The notes under the pieces are model-generated. The model was not told where the DNA came from, ran no database searches, and was given only the letters and a program-made list of their open reading frames with translations. Shown one piece after another: positions 23,258 through 34,948 of a stretch of 64,000 bases of DNA; position 1 is the stretch's first letter; each line of letters starts with the position of its first letter. A program made the translations under genes and the position numbers. The DNA comes from Anarhynchus alexandrinus (lineage: Eukaryota; Chordata; Aves; Charadriiformes; Charadriidae): NCBI GenBank assembly GCA_008711295.1, contig VUYV01000010.1:6516089-6580088 (forward strand), given 5' to 3'.

Positions 23258-25538
23258 TAAAGTGCTGGTTGGTAAAACACCAGCGTGCTTGCAGGAGTTA
23301 CTGCATATAGCCCACTGCACACAAGTGCTCAGTAATCACCTGCATAATTATGATTGTGTGCAGTGGGCAACACAGACTGACTCTTCCAAGCCATCAGCGT
23401 GTACTCAGGATAGGGCTAGCTGGGTGGGTAGATGATCCTGAAGAAAAATGACCAGATGTGGCAGGTGTAGAAGACTGTAAGTCCAGTCTGCTATTCTTGT
23501 GGAGTCTAAGTATTATGGCTAATCCCACCGATTACAGAGTGAGAGCATAAGTAGCGCCTGGGCAAACAAGCTCCCAGCTCAGGAACCAATCATCAAATCA
23601 TGTTCTTTAAAGATGACTCACACTTAATGCAACCTTCTGAAATAGTCTTGGTTTTGGCAGTTCAAATCCAGAGAGGTGTGAAATCCTACAAACTGCCCCT
23701 CATGTCACTGAAGTTGCAAGTGATCAGCAGGTGTTCAGCACATCTCAGTCTCATGTCTAATCTTACTATAAATTCAACTATTAATAAATCTGTTTGCCAA
23801 AGAAATGCCCATACCACCTCCTACTCATATCCTCTAAATGTAAAGTGGAGTTGGTCTTGTGTCAGCTAACAACTGAGGTACTTCTTGCAAGAACTCACAC
23901 TCTCTGAGACAAACCACCCCTTTCAAAACCTTTTGTGGCTTCTAATCTGAAAAAAAATATTGCCCAGCGATCTTACAAGAATTTAGCCTTATTGTTGAGT
24001 TCCTCATATGTCTTGCTCTCTCACTTATGCTGCGTAATGCCATGACTGCCTAAAGCAGGTACCTGGCAGAGGTGAGATCTAGTGGCACGAAGAACTGAGA
24101 CTTGCTCTCTGTTAAAGGGGAAGCATGAAAACTAGAGTTGCTGTTTCTCCTCTGCTCATGCAGATTCAAGACCTTTCACGTCCCCTAATGGTGATCCTGA
24201 AACTCTGTAACCCAGAATCTCTGGCACCTATCTTGAGCTGAATGGTTTTGTCAGGGATATCCTTGATTATTGTTCAGTTTTGTTTGTACCAGTAGTGCCA
24301 CGTCCTTCATTGTTGTTCTTAAGCCAAGTGGGGTTCTTGTGATGTTTTATGTCTCCTGTGACCCTAGGATGTCCTAGGACAGCTTTGACTATAATTGCTG
24401 GGCTTGGTTAAAAAAAAATAATTTTAAACAAAGGCTCTTTAAAACCCCTTTTCCCATCAGGTAATATCTAAATATCACGCTGTTTCCAAAGCCTGGAAGC
24501 AGCTGTTGGCATCTGAAGAAATGCTCTCAAAATGAGTTTGACAGCTGCAATTCTTCTGGAAGAAATCACTCATGCAAAGTTATTCCTGCTCATGGATACT
24601 TATCTTCTAAGACCTGAGCAGAAGCGACTTCGGACTGAGATCACCTTTCCTGCCAGGCTTGTGTCAATGCCTCTCCCCCGTGGCAGCCTTTTTGGAACTG
24701 CTCTTAGACTCCTTTAACTGAAGAGCATATTTTAAAGCTGTGTTATTGTTACTCCTCATTTCCCCCTCCTACACAGCATGAAATCCTAACACGCAATCAA
24801 GCAGCTAACCCCAGGACCACTATGTTTAATGTTCTCCTAATGCCTGTCATTAGGAAGTATAAATGCCAGCGAGTTGTCTGGGTGCCTTATAAAATAAGTA
24901 TATCCATCTTTGGGGACAAATCATACCAGCTCTCCAAAAGCAGCAGAGGCTGCACAGCAGGGATGCGCAAAGGGAAACTTTGGCCAAAACCAGCACGATG
25001 TTTTGCGCTACCTGAGATGCCCATGCAGAACAGCGCTTTTATTCTACGGCACTATTGAAAAACCTCCCATGCAGTGACCAGCTCAATACTTCATTTATCT
25101 GTTGCGTCTTGCAGGGGTACAGGACTGAGTTAACTCTGCCAAGATTTTCAATACAGGAGGTTAATATAAACCCAACACATTTCTTCCAAGCCCTATTGTA
25201 CTCAACAACTAGAAATAACAGCTTGTCTGCTTCCTGTACAGTAGAAGCAAAGAAATAGTAGGGCCTTTAGAAGGAGAACCTGAATGCAAGCCAATCATCT
25301 TCCTCCTGGCTCCTGCTGGCTCTCGTCTCCAATTACAAAGGAATAATTCGCTATCCAAGCTATTTCTACAGGATTTCAAACTGGGCACTGAAGTATCAAA
25401 AGTTATTGTTAGCCTGCCATGCTCCTGAGAAGGGAAATAAGGAGGAGATAATAGAAAGACAGAAATGACCCAGATCAGTGAGATATTCTTTATAGTTTAT
25501 CACAAAGGAGTTTCCCAAGAGACCTTCATGTCATGCCC
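23258..25538. other. Unique non-coding stretch, no gene seen
   Basis: Between the CR1 copy and the CA/CG tract, the longest frame is 89 codons (23600-23869 plus), unrecognised. No transposon was recognised. Confidence 0.55.
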
Positions 25539-25543
25539 CATGC

Positions 25544-25574
<31 letters not shown>
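25539..25574. repeat. (CA)n(CG)n(CA)n alternating tract, Z-DNA candidate
   Basis: Thirty-six bases of unbroken pyrimidine-purine alternation: a CA block, four CG steps, then another CA block. CG flanked by CA repeats is the classical sequence most able to adopt left-handed Z-DNA. It is also a dinucleotide microsatellite likely to vary in length between individuals. CG steps surviving in this CpG-poor context are mildly notable. Confidence 0.95.
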
Positions 25575-26654
25575 ACCCAGAAAGATAATGAGGGAGGGAA
25601 AACTGCAGTTTGCATCAGTGCAGACAGTGGTTTCATTCAGGACATCTATTTCCATAAAAATATATTCCCTTTATATCTCAATGTGCACGGCCATACTTTC
25701 TCCTCTAGATGACACTGTGTCTGCTTGGAATCCGGAGCTGGAACACCAGGAGCCCTTCAGCAATTGGCAAAGTCATGTGGAAGAAAATTGCACCAGCACC
25801 TGCACACACTATTCTTGTCTCCAGTGATTTCTGTACAATTCAGAGTTGCTTGCTTAAGGACTCAAAGCCACTGAATCTCAATATCTCAGCAGCCGCTAAC
25901 ATGAAGCTGCAGAAATGGTTTGCGTATGTATATGTCTATATATGTAAGTTTACCTCTTGGTTTGTCTGTCTCTGTTTACAAATATCACGAGGACAAAGGC
26001 TGCAAAGCAATCTGCAGCCCCGGGCAAATCTATTTACTACCGGGTGAAATTCCGTGTGGGAGTGGACTAATAGTAGTGACAAGGTAGAAGAGTAAAATAG
26101 ACCAGATCTGGGCGCTGCAAAGAGTTTGATAGTTAGATTTTAAGCTGACTGCATGCACTCCCTGGGTCCCTCTGGGGCAGAGAAATTTCACTGGGGAGAA
26201 TGGTTTTGGAAGTTAGGATTGCATCTGAACTCCCCTGGAATGCCTCTGATTTCCCCAAGGTTACTCCCAATTTATTGGGAAGGAATTGGGATCAGATTCA
26301 GACTCATGACAGTTCAAATGTATAAATAGTACAAACAGACTAATTAGCAACAAAGCAGGAAATAAATGCAGATGGCTCTAAGGGAATGAACAGAAATGCC
26401 ACTCCTTTTAGTTTGTGCCTCAAAACTTGACAGCAGGACTCAGAAGCTCATAACTCTTTCCTGACAAAATAAAGACTAATTTTCCTTCCTGTTTCACCAT
26501 ATAATTTTACACACTCTTCTGAGTAAGATGGGTCCAAAGGATCAGGTAAAAATCTGGATGACAGGCACCTAATAGAAAGACAGCAAGGGTTGGGGGTATT
26601 TTCCTGTTGGCATCAGTGCTGTAATCAGTCATCCCCTGATTAGGAATATCTCAT
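25575..26654. other. Unique non-coding stretch, no gene seen
   Basis: A 120-codon plus frame spans the microsatellite and a 112-codon frame overlaps it in a second frame. The repeat supplies much of the first, and neither is recognised. No transposon until the CR1 copy that follows. Confidence 0.5.
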
Positions 26655-27350
26655 GGACAATGTGGGGAAGAGCGGCTGGAAAGCTGCCCGGTGGAAACGA
26701 AGCTGGGGGTGAATGTGAGCCGGCAGCGTGCCCAGGTGGCCAAGGTGGCCAACAGCATCCTGGCCTGTATCGGGAATAGTGTGGCCAGCGGGGCTGGGGA
26801 AGTGATCGTCCCCCTGTACTCAGCACTGGTGAGGCACCACCTCAAATACTGTGTTCGGTTTTGGGCCCCTCACTACAAGAAGGACACTGAGGTGTTGGAG
26901 TGAGTCCAGAGAAAGGCAACGAAGCTGGTGAGGGGTCTGGAGGAGAAGTCTCATGAGGAATGGCTGAGGGAACTGGGGTTGTTCAGCCTGGAGAAAAGGA
27001 GGCTGAGGGGAGACCTTATCGCTCTCTGCAACTACCTGAAAGGAGGGTGTAGTGAGGGGGAGTTGGTCTCTTCTTCCAAGTTACAAGCGATAGGACAAGA
27101 GCAAATGGACTCAAGTTGTGCCACGGGAGGTTTAGGATGGATATTAGGAAAAATTTCTTCACTGAAAGGGTTGTCAAGCATTGGTACAGGCTGCCCAGGG
27201 AAGTGGTTGAGTCACCATCCCTGAGGGTATTTAAAAGATGGGTAGACGTGGTGCTGAGGGACATGGTTTAGTGGTAACTTGTCAGTGCTAGGTTAACGGT
27301 AGGACTTGATGATCTTAAAGGTCTCTTCCAACCGAAATGATTCTATGACT
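26655..27350 (+). mobile_element. CR1 LINE, 5'-truncated 3' fragment (long copy)
   Basis: About 700 bp of CR1 in plus orientation. It starts inside ORF2 and ends at the 3' terminus with GATGATCTTAAAGGTCTC, TTCCAACC and ATTCTATGACTGTA. It retains the whole ORF2 C-terminus plus the short 3' UTR (27272-27350). Near 26706, roughly 20 bp present in the CR1 sequence I remember seem to be missing, just after CTGGGGGT. It is the longest mobile element in the window. No target-site duplication is obvious, as is usual for CR1. Confidence 0.95.
26691..27271 (+). pseudogene. CR1 ORF2 C-terminal remnant, stop plus frameshift
   Basis: The frame from ATG 26691 reads the CR1 ORF2 C-terminal region, including [26 protein letters not shown] and [13 protein letters not shown], then hits an in-frame TGA at 26901-26903 (GAG TGA GTC). 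The same frame resumes after it through [16 protein letters not shown]. About 27053-27061 a one-base loss shifts the frame: the true continuation runs from 27062 ([13 protein letters not shown], then [13 protein letters not shown]) to the natural stop TAG at 27269-27271. The endonuclease and RT catalytic motifs are not present. With one stop and one frameshift over about 190 codons it is moderately decayed and non-functional. Confidence 0.9.
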
Positions 27351-30203
27351 GTAAGACAGACCACAGGGCTAGCACAGATAGGGAGGAGTGGGTTGACACA
27401 CAAGTTTGAGCTTCAAGTGCAGGAAGAGTTACCTGTCTTCAGAAATCTGGAAAGAGACTGCACCAGAAGGTAAACTCTGAAGAAGGTTCCTTAATGACTC
27501 ATCACCCCCTGAAAAAAGACAGAGACACCTTAAAATTGATTCCTCCCTTCTTCTTTGTTTGTCTGGAAGATGGAAGAGTGAGATTTCTTAGCTCGCTCTG
27601 AACGTGGGCTGCCAGTTTCACATTGCAGTGTCAGAAGGCCGATACCAACTCAGGTGTCTACAAATTGACTCACAATTTTGCTCTGTGTAATGAATAAACA
27701 AACCTTCCTCTGTAAGATTGAATTAATTTGGATTTATTTGCCTAGGCATAGACATTGCAGATGTTTTAATTTAGGCAGTTTGCACTGTCAAAGTGGCTGG
27801 GCTGGCTTAGCCTTCAATTTCTGTCCATGCAGGCAGAATTCCGAGTGGCTATTGCAGGCTTTTTGACCATGGGAAGGACAAATCCAGCTGAATATCATCA
27901 GAGGAAAAGAAGTTAAGTGAAGTTTAACTAAAGCGCATGGAGTGGTTGCCATAGCAAAAGTGATGGAAGCCTCTTCCCTTTAGCTGTTGAGAGCAGGGCT
28001 GACAAATGCATGTGATACTATACTCTCAGGAACATTTCCGCAGCTGAGATGAACGTTTCCTCTAATTTCTACTTTCCTGCTCAAGAAACGAATTGAGAGA
28101 GAAAGGGAGCACTGAGGAAGAATTCCCCTTCTGAAATGGGACACCGAGTCTGCAGAGCTCGGGGGAAAGGGAAGAGGCTGTGGATTCAAGGGGGAGAAGT
28201 TACAAGATGTCTCCCTCCAACTGAGACATGAGTGAAATGATCCAGTGAAATTCTCTTTATTTTAGCCTCAGGGTCCCATTGTTTGCCAATGCATGTGTTG
28301 ACCCAACCTCTCTGTGGATCTGTCTTTAGTTTCTTGCCTCAGTGAGAACTCAGATCTCAGGACCGAACATTGTTGATAGTTTACAATTCTCAGTTGAATG
28401 CCAACTTTGGCCCATAAGGTCTAATTCCATTCTTATGGCTTTAACTGATAACTCTGGGGAGACTTTGGTCCCTCATTTGTTTCTGTTCCATCGGGGGAAA
28501 AAGATAACAAAGAAAAAAATGTTAACTTCCTTTCTTTTCAATGTTCAACTTTTATATTCCTTCACATCCTCAAGAATTTTGTTTTCTCAAATCACACCCT
28601 ATCAAAGGCCCTAATTTGTGGGTGACTAACAGGTTGTTCTCTGTCCTCTCATCATCCGCCCCCACAAATACTCCTGCCTGGATCCCAGTGCCATACCATC
28701 CTCATGACCGTGAGTGGGTGTGCTAAAGCTTCTACAAATCAGTAGTAATTGGAAAAAACCCAAAGTTGGGGTCCTGCCTGGGTCAGTCCCTGCCAGTGGA
28801 GTGCTAGAAACTTAGGGAGAGCATGCTGCCGATGACACAGACGGACAAAAAAGGGACTCCTATGTCACAGAGTACCAGCTACAGATAACTGTGTCACACA
28901 GTATTTTTGCAAATCATTTAAGCTTCATCTTACAAATTAATACTCATTCTATGTGTTCCCTCTATTCCTAATAAATATTGCAGAGTGTTACCACCCTGGG
29001 AGAGGTTTCCAGTAAACAGACAGACTATTTCCCCCCTTCCCTTGCTAAAGTTGGTTTTCAAGGCTAGCACATTCTGGGCTCCCAGTGATGTTCCCAATAT
29101 GGCATCTCCAATAAATAATACAATTTTTTGGGGAAAATAAGTTGCAAGGTGGTCTGGAGACAAGTCTCTTGCAAACCCCTCTCCTTTATCGGTCACACAT
29201 CTAGCCTCCATCAGCCCTTGCCCCTTAGCAACCTATCATTTGCTGTATAATCAATTTTAGCCTCTTAAATCTGCGTCTGAACTCCCATTCTGTTTCAGCC
29301 CATCTCAATAGAAAACTAGAAACCAAGAGATGGGCTTGAGTTTTCTTCTTTCAAAGTCTTTCCTTACCCTCCACTGATTTCTCTCTTGCCATTTTAATTC
29401 TGTTACTACAGCAACCTTGTATTTCTTGCTTTGGCAAAGTTGACATGTTAGCATGGGGACACACACAAGGCCTCTCTAATCAGCACTTATGTGGTCTAAA
29501 ACATTTAGCTCATCTGCTCAGAAGACTTATTAAAATGTTCGACCCATCTGCTGTGGGAGGCTCAAGCGAAACTGGAGCCAACATTTTCCCACTCGGTTTC
29601 CTGTCGTGCAGCCTGACCAAAGCCTCTCATTTCAGCAACGCACTGCAATGGTGTGTCTCTACCATAAGGCACAACGCTTGCTTCTATGTGGTCTTTGGAC
29701 ACGCTTAAAAGGATGTCAGCTCAGTCTTCTGCAGCGACTGTTGGATAAAACGCTGTGCTGACATTTGCCTTTCAGAGTGCTAAATGCTAGAAAAATCATT
29801 TGACTGCAGCACAAGAAATTCAGAGCGACATCTTTCAGAGTGTTTCCTTCGCCCTCAGACGCTCAGAGGGAGACATTTATGGCAGCGGGTTTCCAGGGAG
29901 CTGGCACAATGGATGGGACCACATAACCTGGCTGGCAAGCTGGCATCCCCTTTTCCTACTTTTTAGCATCTAATTGTCTGGAGAGCTGTACAACTTGCTT
30001 TGTTCAGTTTTGATCTACTCTGTTGGTCGTCGCCCCCAGAGGAAACTTCACAATTTCCTTTAATTCCCTCTCCATCATCTGATATCATTCAGTCTGCCTA
30101 TAGGTGATCTGTGTTACGTTGCCCAAGTCTACATCTTACCTGAGGGAGTTTGAGACAGTGGTTATTTTGTAAGATGTATAGGTACCATCATCTGGCTAGT
30201 TAT
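27351..30203. other. Unique non-coding stretch, no gene seen
   Basis: Frames reach 93 codons at most (28930-29211 minus), unrecognised. No transposon or exon was seen. Confidence 0.5.
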
Positions 30204-30241
30204 AGCCATATCTGTATCTGGGAGAAGCCATATCTGCATCT
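30204..30241. repeat. 22-bp partial tandem duplication
   Basis: AGCCATATCTGTATCT (30204) is repeated as AGCCATATCTGCATCT at 30226-30241, giving a 22-bp period. A small local duplication. Confidence 0.75.
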
Positions 30242-30932
30242 ATAATCATTCATTGAGAAAAGTATTCCTCTCCAACTTGCTATGAACGTTGGACGAATAG
30301 CAAAATGTGAAGTTTTCCATTATCTTCACTCAGGAGTTCTGCAATCCCTCCTGGTCATGGCCGTGGACTATGTTAGGAAGCAGAAGGTAGTTTGATGCCT
30401 GTTTGCCCTAAGGCTTGTCTGCAACACAGATGCCCTTGAAGGGAACAGCAGCAAGTCGGAAATGGGATACGGGCTGTGGAGAGAAGCTACAGGGTGAAAA
30501 TTTGGCCAGTGGAAGATGGAGGAGTACAAGCTACAAAGGTAACTGCAGTGTGAGGATGAACAAAAATACCTTCAGCCAACTGTCCGGGCAATCACTGTAA
30601 ATTGACTAAGGCATCTCTGAGAGAAGGTTTAATCACACAAAGCTCCGCTTGCTCATCTCAGCTAATGTAGCTGATGGGTGTTTGTAGTCAAATTCCCTTC
30701 ACAATGATCCTGTTTAGAAACCCAGTTGCATGGAGGGAAACCTGCTAAACAGTCAGCTCGTCTCCCCATTACCAGTGGAATTTACTTCTTTAAGTAGCTC
30801 TAGGGATTACTGAGGTATTAAGGAAAGTGCTGTGACATTGAACTGTATTTCCTCTGCAAGAGGATGTCAGTGTGTAGTTGTCCTCTGTGGAGACCATGAC
30901 AAGGAGTCTGTGATTTTTGTGAAGGGCTTTTT
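30242..30932. other. Unique non-coding stretch, no gene seen
   Basis: Short frames only (79 codons or fewer), unrecognised. Confidence 0.5.
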
Positions 30933-30946
30933 TGTGTGTGTGTGTG
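30933..30946. repeat. (TG)7 microsatellite
   Basis: Seven TG units preceded by a T run; a simple dinucleotide repeat. Confidence 0.95.
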
Positions 30947-31067
30947 ATGCTGTTTTGCTTTAGTTTTTTAATGAGGCAAGAAGAAAAGCCACTGTCTGTA
31001 TCGGGGACTTTAAAAGTGCTTAAAAGCACGAGGAACGCCTTTAAAATGCAGACCTCATACTAGAGAT

Positions 31068-31096
31068 AAAGCATCTATCTAGAGAAGAGATGCTTT
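31068..31096. repeat. Perfect 9-bp inverted repeat
   Basis: AAAGCATCT (31068-31076) pairs with AGATGCTTT (31088-31096) around an 11-base loop. Too short to be a microRNA hairpin. Confidence 0.7.
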
Positions 31097-32260
31097 GATG
31101 CCTTAGATGTATTTGTTTGTTTGTTTTAGGGGGGAGAAAAGAATGGTATGTTTTACTGATACAGCTATTAACCATCAAGATTGCCCAAAGGCATCAGCAG
31201 GTTCATTTAAAATGTAAATGAGCTTTTCCAGCATTCAGTTGTTCAGATTCTACAGGCTCCTATTATGTGAAATTGGATGGGGCCTTCACATGGCACAGCT
31301 GAACAGTTAGGCTGGCCTCCCTCTTCCACCCAATTATGGCCAACGTGAACGGCCACTCCTGTGGGCCCGAGAGCTTCTCTCCAGATTAGGAGAGTTGCTT
31401 TATTATAGAAGACAGGGGCAATTAGCTGAGTCCCTGTGCTGCTACTCGATGGTCTCCTTGGGAAATACCACTTAGCATTGCAAACAGCAAGTGGGCGTTT
31501 ATTCATGGCCTTCTGACACCCGTTTGGGAATGACCATTCTCTTGAATTAACGTTTGGAGGCTACCGGCTAAAAATGAGCATAAACCACAAAATGCAACTG
31601 GCCCGAGGGAGGCTTTCTCTTTTTAATACTTAAGCCCTGCATGCCTTGAGCTTATATGGAGTTGCACTCACCAGTGAGATCCCTTCCCAAACAGCGCCCT
31701 GGCGGATCGCTTGGAATAGCAGCTGAAGGAATACTTTTGCCTTGGAGTGATGCTGCATCAGGGACATGTTAAAGATTTGCCTTGCCACTTTTTAAAGTTC
31801 TGCAATGTTTTTGATCCATAAAAGAAGGTTTGGGAGGCACATCGCCCACTTAACGGGCAAGTCGTGCTGTAGTGGATCATCCTGATATCCCAGAGGAGGC
31901 TGGCTGAAAAGCAAGAATTCCTCTGTGCAAAGGATGTCAACGTTTTGCCATTCCAATTTGTTTTGATGTGGAACAAAACACAACGCCTTTACTGCAGATT
32001 TGGAGCTGGGTGATGGCAGAACTGGCGACATGTGAGGAAGGGTTCAGCTGCAGAAGGCTCAGAGTGGCAAAGCTGGTTTGTGGCACAGAGACAAAAGCAA
32101 ACAGAGAGGTCATTGTGGGGAGAATTAAATGCTTACGTTAGCAAATTTTGCCATGGAATCCTGTCCAGTACAGCCTGATCAGGTTGGCCTTCAAAATTCC
32201 ACTTGCTTACAATGCGTAAGAACACATTTTTGTGAGTTAGCAACAATGATGTCTTTTTCA
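31097..32260. other. Unique non-coding stretch, no gene seen
   Basis: Frames of 60 to 87 codons, mostly on the minus strand, none recognised. No transposon was seen. Confidence 0.5.
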
Positions 32261-32278
32261 TGATGATCATGATCATCA
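32261..32278. repeat. Perfect 18-bp palindrome
   Basis: TGATGATCATGATCATCA is identical to its reverse complement. It could be a symmetrical protein-binding site or a chance product of the TGATGATCA simple repeat. Confidence 0.85.
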
Positions 32279-34269
32279 GGAAATGCAGTTTTGCAAATGT
32301 CCCCGGACTGGACAATGTTTGTCAGAGACTCACTGAGCTTAACTGTACATGACCGTGCATGGACACGCACACCTGGGATCCACGACCTAAACTCACGGAT
32401 GTGCTTAGCAGAGAAACATTAACTGCCTATTGAATAACATTTCTAAGTGTTAAATAACCTTAAACTTTTACATTTCCTTTTTGTGTATGTGTGTGAAAAT
32501 TGCTGCATTTTTCAAAAGATGTTGAAACTACTTAAGATGAATTGTCCCGCTGAAGAGAAAAAGGGTGTCTTTATCTAGAAACAAGTTTCCCAACTGCACT
32601 GCATTTTGCATAAGTAGGGTTAAAAAAAAAATCAAAAGAAAGAAGAAACACTAGAGACGACCTTAATTTCTGCTTCTATATCAGTCCTTCCATTACTTCT
32701 GTGTATTATGGCTTGCATTCCAGCCTCCGGATAGGACTTGCATGCCCCTATTAAACATAATCAAGCACTTGGAGAACTTATTTCTATGTATCTAAAATGG
32801 AACCATTGATTTGCATATAATTAAAAGAAAAGAGAACTAACATGAATCTTTTCTATTGGTTTTGAACATGCTGCATCCAATAGGAATTTGCCATGCTCTT
32901 AAAAATACTGCCAGTTATCCTAAATTATATGATTTTTTTTCTCATTCAAAATTTCTAATTAAATTTAAAAAAAAAAAATCCTCTTGGGACACATTCAAAA
33001 CTTGAAAAAGCAAGAAAACAGCATGATGGATAAGAAAAATTAATTTCTCTTACAGTGAAAGATTTTAAGAGAGAGAGAAAGGCATTTTTTTTTGTGATTT
33101 ACAAGGACCTTGAGGTAAGCTAGGTGTATTGCCACTTGCAAACTCTGCTTCTTACAGTATAGAAAGCTGGCCAGGATGAAGTAATTTTGATGGTTGATAG
33201 TGTGCTGTAAAAGGTTACTGGAGCTCCACCATCACCCATGCAATGATATAATGATTTACTGTTGTCAAAGCCTGCTACCCAAGGGATAGAACAATCTAAA
33301 CTTCACATTCAACATAGACACATTATGTTCATTTAAAAAAAATAAAAAATACTCATGATGCCGGGACTGCCTGAAGCAGCTGATCTTATCTTAGAACATC
33401 GGCCTTGGGATTGCAAAACCATCCCTGGCAATGCTTTATGTCTCTGCTTTGCTGAATAGTGGAATAAAAAAGAAGAAAATTTGTAGGAGTGAAGCTTATG
33501 GCAAAAGAACAGGGAGGATGCGAGTTACACACTTACAAAAAAAATGTGTCTGCCACAGCAGGGCAAAATGTGCTGAATTACACTTGAAATCCACGCAGAA
33601 CTTCTGCTACTCCACATTTCTATTATAAGCTGAGTTCTCCTTGAATTTCTTATCCTGAATTTTGTACCGATCCTAGGTAGGCGTCTAGACAGTACATCTC
33701 AATGCTGATGGGCTTGTTGAAAATTGCCTTCCTCTAACTTGCTTTGCTATGATTAAGTGAGAGAAGAAGATGGTGTGGGGCATCTCGGAGCATGTGATGT
33801 GCACTTGAAATCCCAGCTCCTTGAATCCCACCATAGTTAGCCTTTGTCCAGTGTGGAGATGCCAAACAGCCCATCTGATGGGGATTTCCTCCTAACAGGG
33901 CACTGAAAGGAAAACCTACATCAACGTGTCTACACCACCTTCCACCTCTTCCACTGTAGGATGTTACATTGGCCCAAGGCAGGAAGATTTTTTTATTTCA
34001 AGAGGCAATGAAGTCACCATTGCTTGGGGTATCTTTGCTTGATTTTGCAGAAATGCATCTTTTTCACTGATGTTCATGGGGGAGGCCAAACTCTTCACAT
34101 GTAAGGCACTGGAGGGCTATAACGCCTAGCGGCAAGTTCTGATTTCTGTGAGCTTGCAGAGGACATAAAGCAGCCTCCTCTACCCTGTCACTGCTGTTTC
34201 CGCCTCCCTCCCTTACCTGCACACCCAGAGAAGTTGTAAACTCTGCTTACTTCTCAGTAAACTTCTGTG
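32279..34269. other. Unique AT-rich non-coding stretch, no gene seen
   Basis: Includes several short poly-A/poly-T runs (around 32620, 32935, 32970, 33090, 33335) and few open frames. No transposon was recognised; none of the A runs is preceded by a recognisable processed gene. Confidence 0.5.
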
Positions 34270-34375
34270 GGAAGCGGGGGAACTGCCTGCGCGGAGCAGA
34301 GCGGAGGGAGGGAAGAGGGACGGCTGCCTGGCGCGCCTGCGAAATAAAAGCTGCAACACGGCTGGCTGCTTTATC
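34270..34375 (+). promoter_or_regulatory. Short CpG-rich patch with TATA-like box, candidate promoter
   Basis: About 11 CpGs in roughly 110 bp, including GGCGCGCC at 34330-34337, followed directly by AATAAAAG (34343-34350) and a GC-rich region. A CpG-dense block upstream of an AATAAAAG box is a plausible core promoter arrangement, predicting a start near 34370-34380 on plus. No recognisable coding exon follows, so any product would be non-coding or the first exon of something distant. This is weak inference. Confidence 0.3.
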
Positions 34376-34888
34376 GCGGGATATCTTTCAATACATTCTC
34401 CTCACGGCAAGGCTGACATTTGATTTTATTAACAAAACAGAGAAACTAGTGCAGAATTAACAGTGGGAGAGATTAGATTACTAGAGCAAATACGCTTCGG
34501 TGATAAGAGCACAGGTCTGGGAAACGGGGAGCTGGGCTCTGTTTTGCTGTATGGACTGGAATGGATTATTCCTCTTCGTCTCTGTTTTCTAGCTTATATT
34601 GCCAAGAATGTTAACAGCCCTCAGAAAAGGATGTGCTGATATTTATAGAGTAGATTTAGGAAAAGGCACCGAGATGTCGAGACAAGGCAGGCAGAGAGAG
34701 CACTAATGACATACAGAACCAAATTCCGCTGGTATTTCTCTGCAGTAAGGGGATACTTATAAAGCCTAAATTATCACCCCGTGTTTTATACTTGCACAAA
34801 CTTCTAGGGGAGCACGTACAGGCACACGCTGCAGATGAACCGGCTGCCTTTGCCGTTGGGCCGGGGAGCGTCAGCCCTTGCCGGGAGA
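34376..34888. other. Unique non-coding stretch, no gene seen
   Basis: Sits between the CpG/TATA-like patch and the CTCF-like site. The last 100 bp are GC-rich, with several CpGs. The 78-codon minus frame at 34656-34892 is unrecognised. Confidence 0.45.
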
Positions 34889-34905
34889 TCACCAGATGGC
34901 GCTCG
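34889..34905 (+). promoter_or_regulatory. CTCF-like motif (strong)
   Basis: TCACCAGATGGCGCTCG matches the CTCF consensus through the central CCAGATGGCGCT. Together with the site at 59638 it is one of the two best CTCF matches I found. In plus orientation it would pair convergently with minus-oriented sites to its right. Occupancy is unknown. Confidence 0.55.
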
Positions 34906-34930
34906 TAGAAATAATGTTCAAATGTTCCTC

Positions 34931-34948
34931 TTTTTTTTTTTTTTTTTT
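34931..34948. repeat. T18 homopolymer
   Basis: Eighteen T residues followed by AG. Could be the poly-A end of a minus-strand insertion, but no recognisable retrocopy lies to the right (34950-35200). Confidence 0.95.

Noticed and set aside
23655..23680. tRNA T-arm-like GTTCAAATCC
   Set aside because: No matching acceptor stem, D-arm or anticodon arm upstream at the right spacing.
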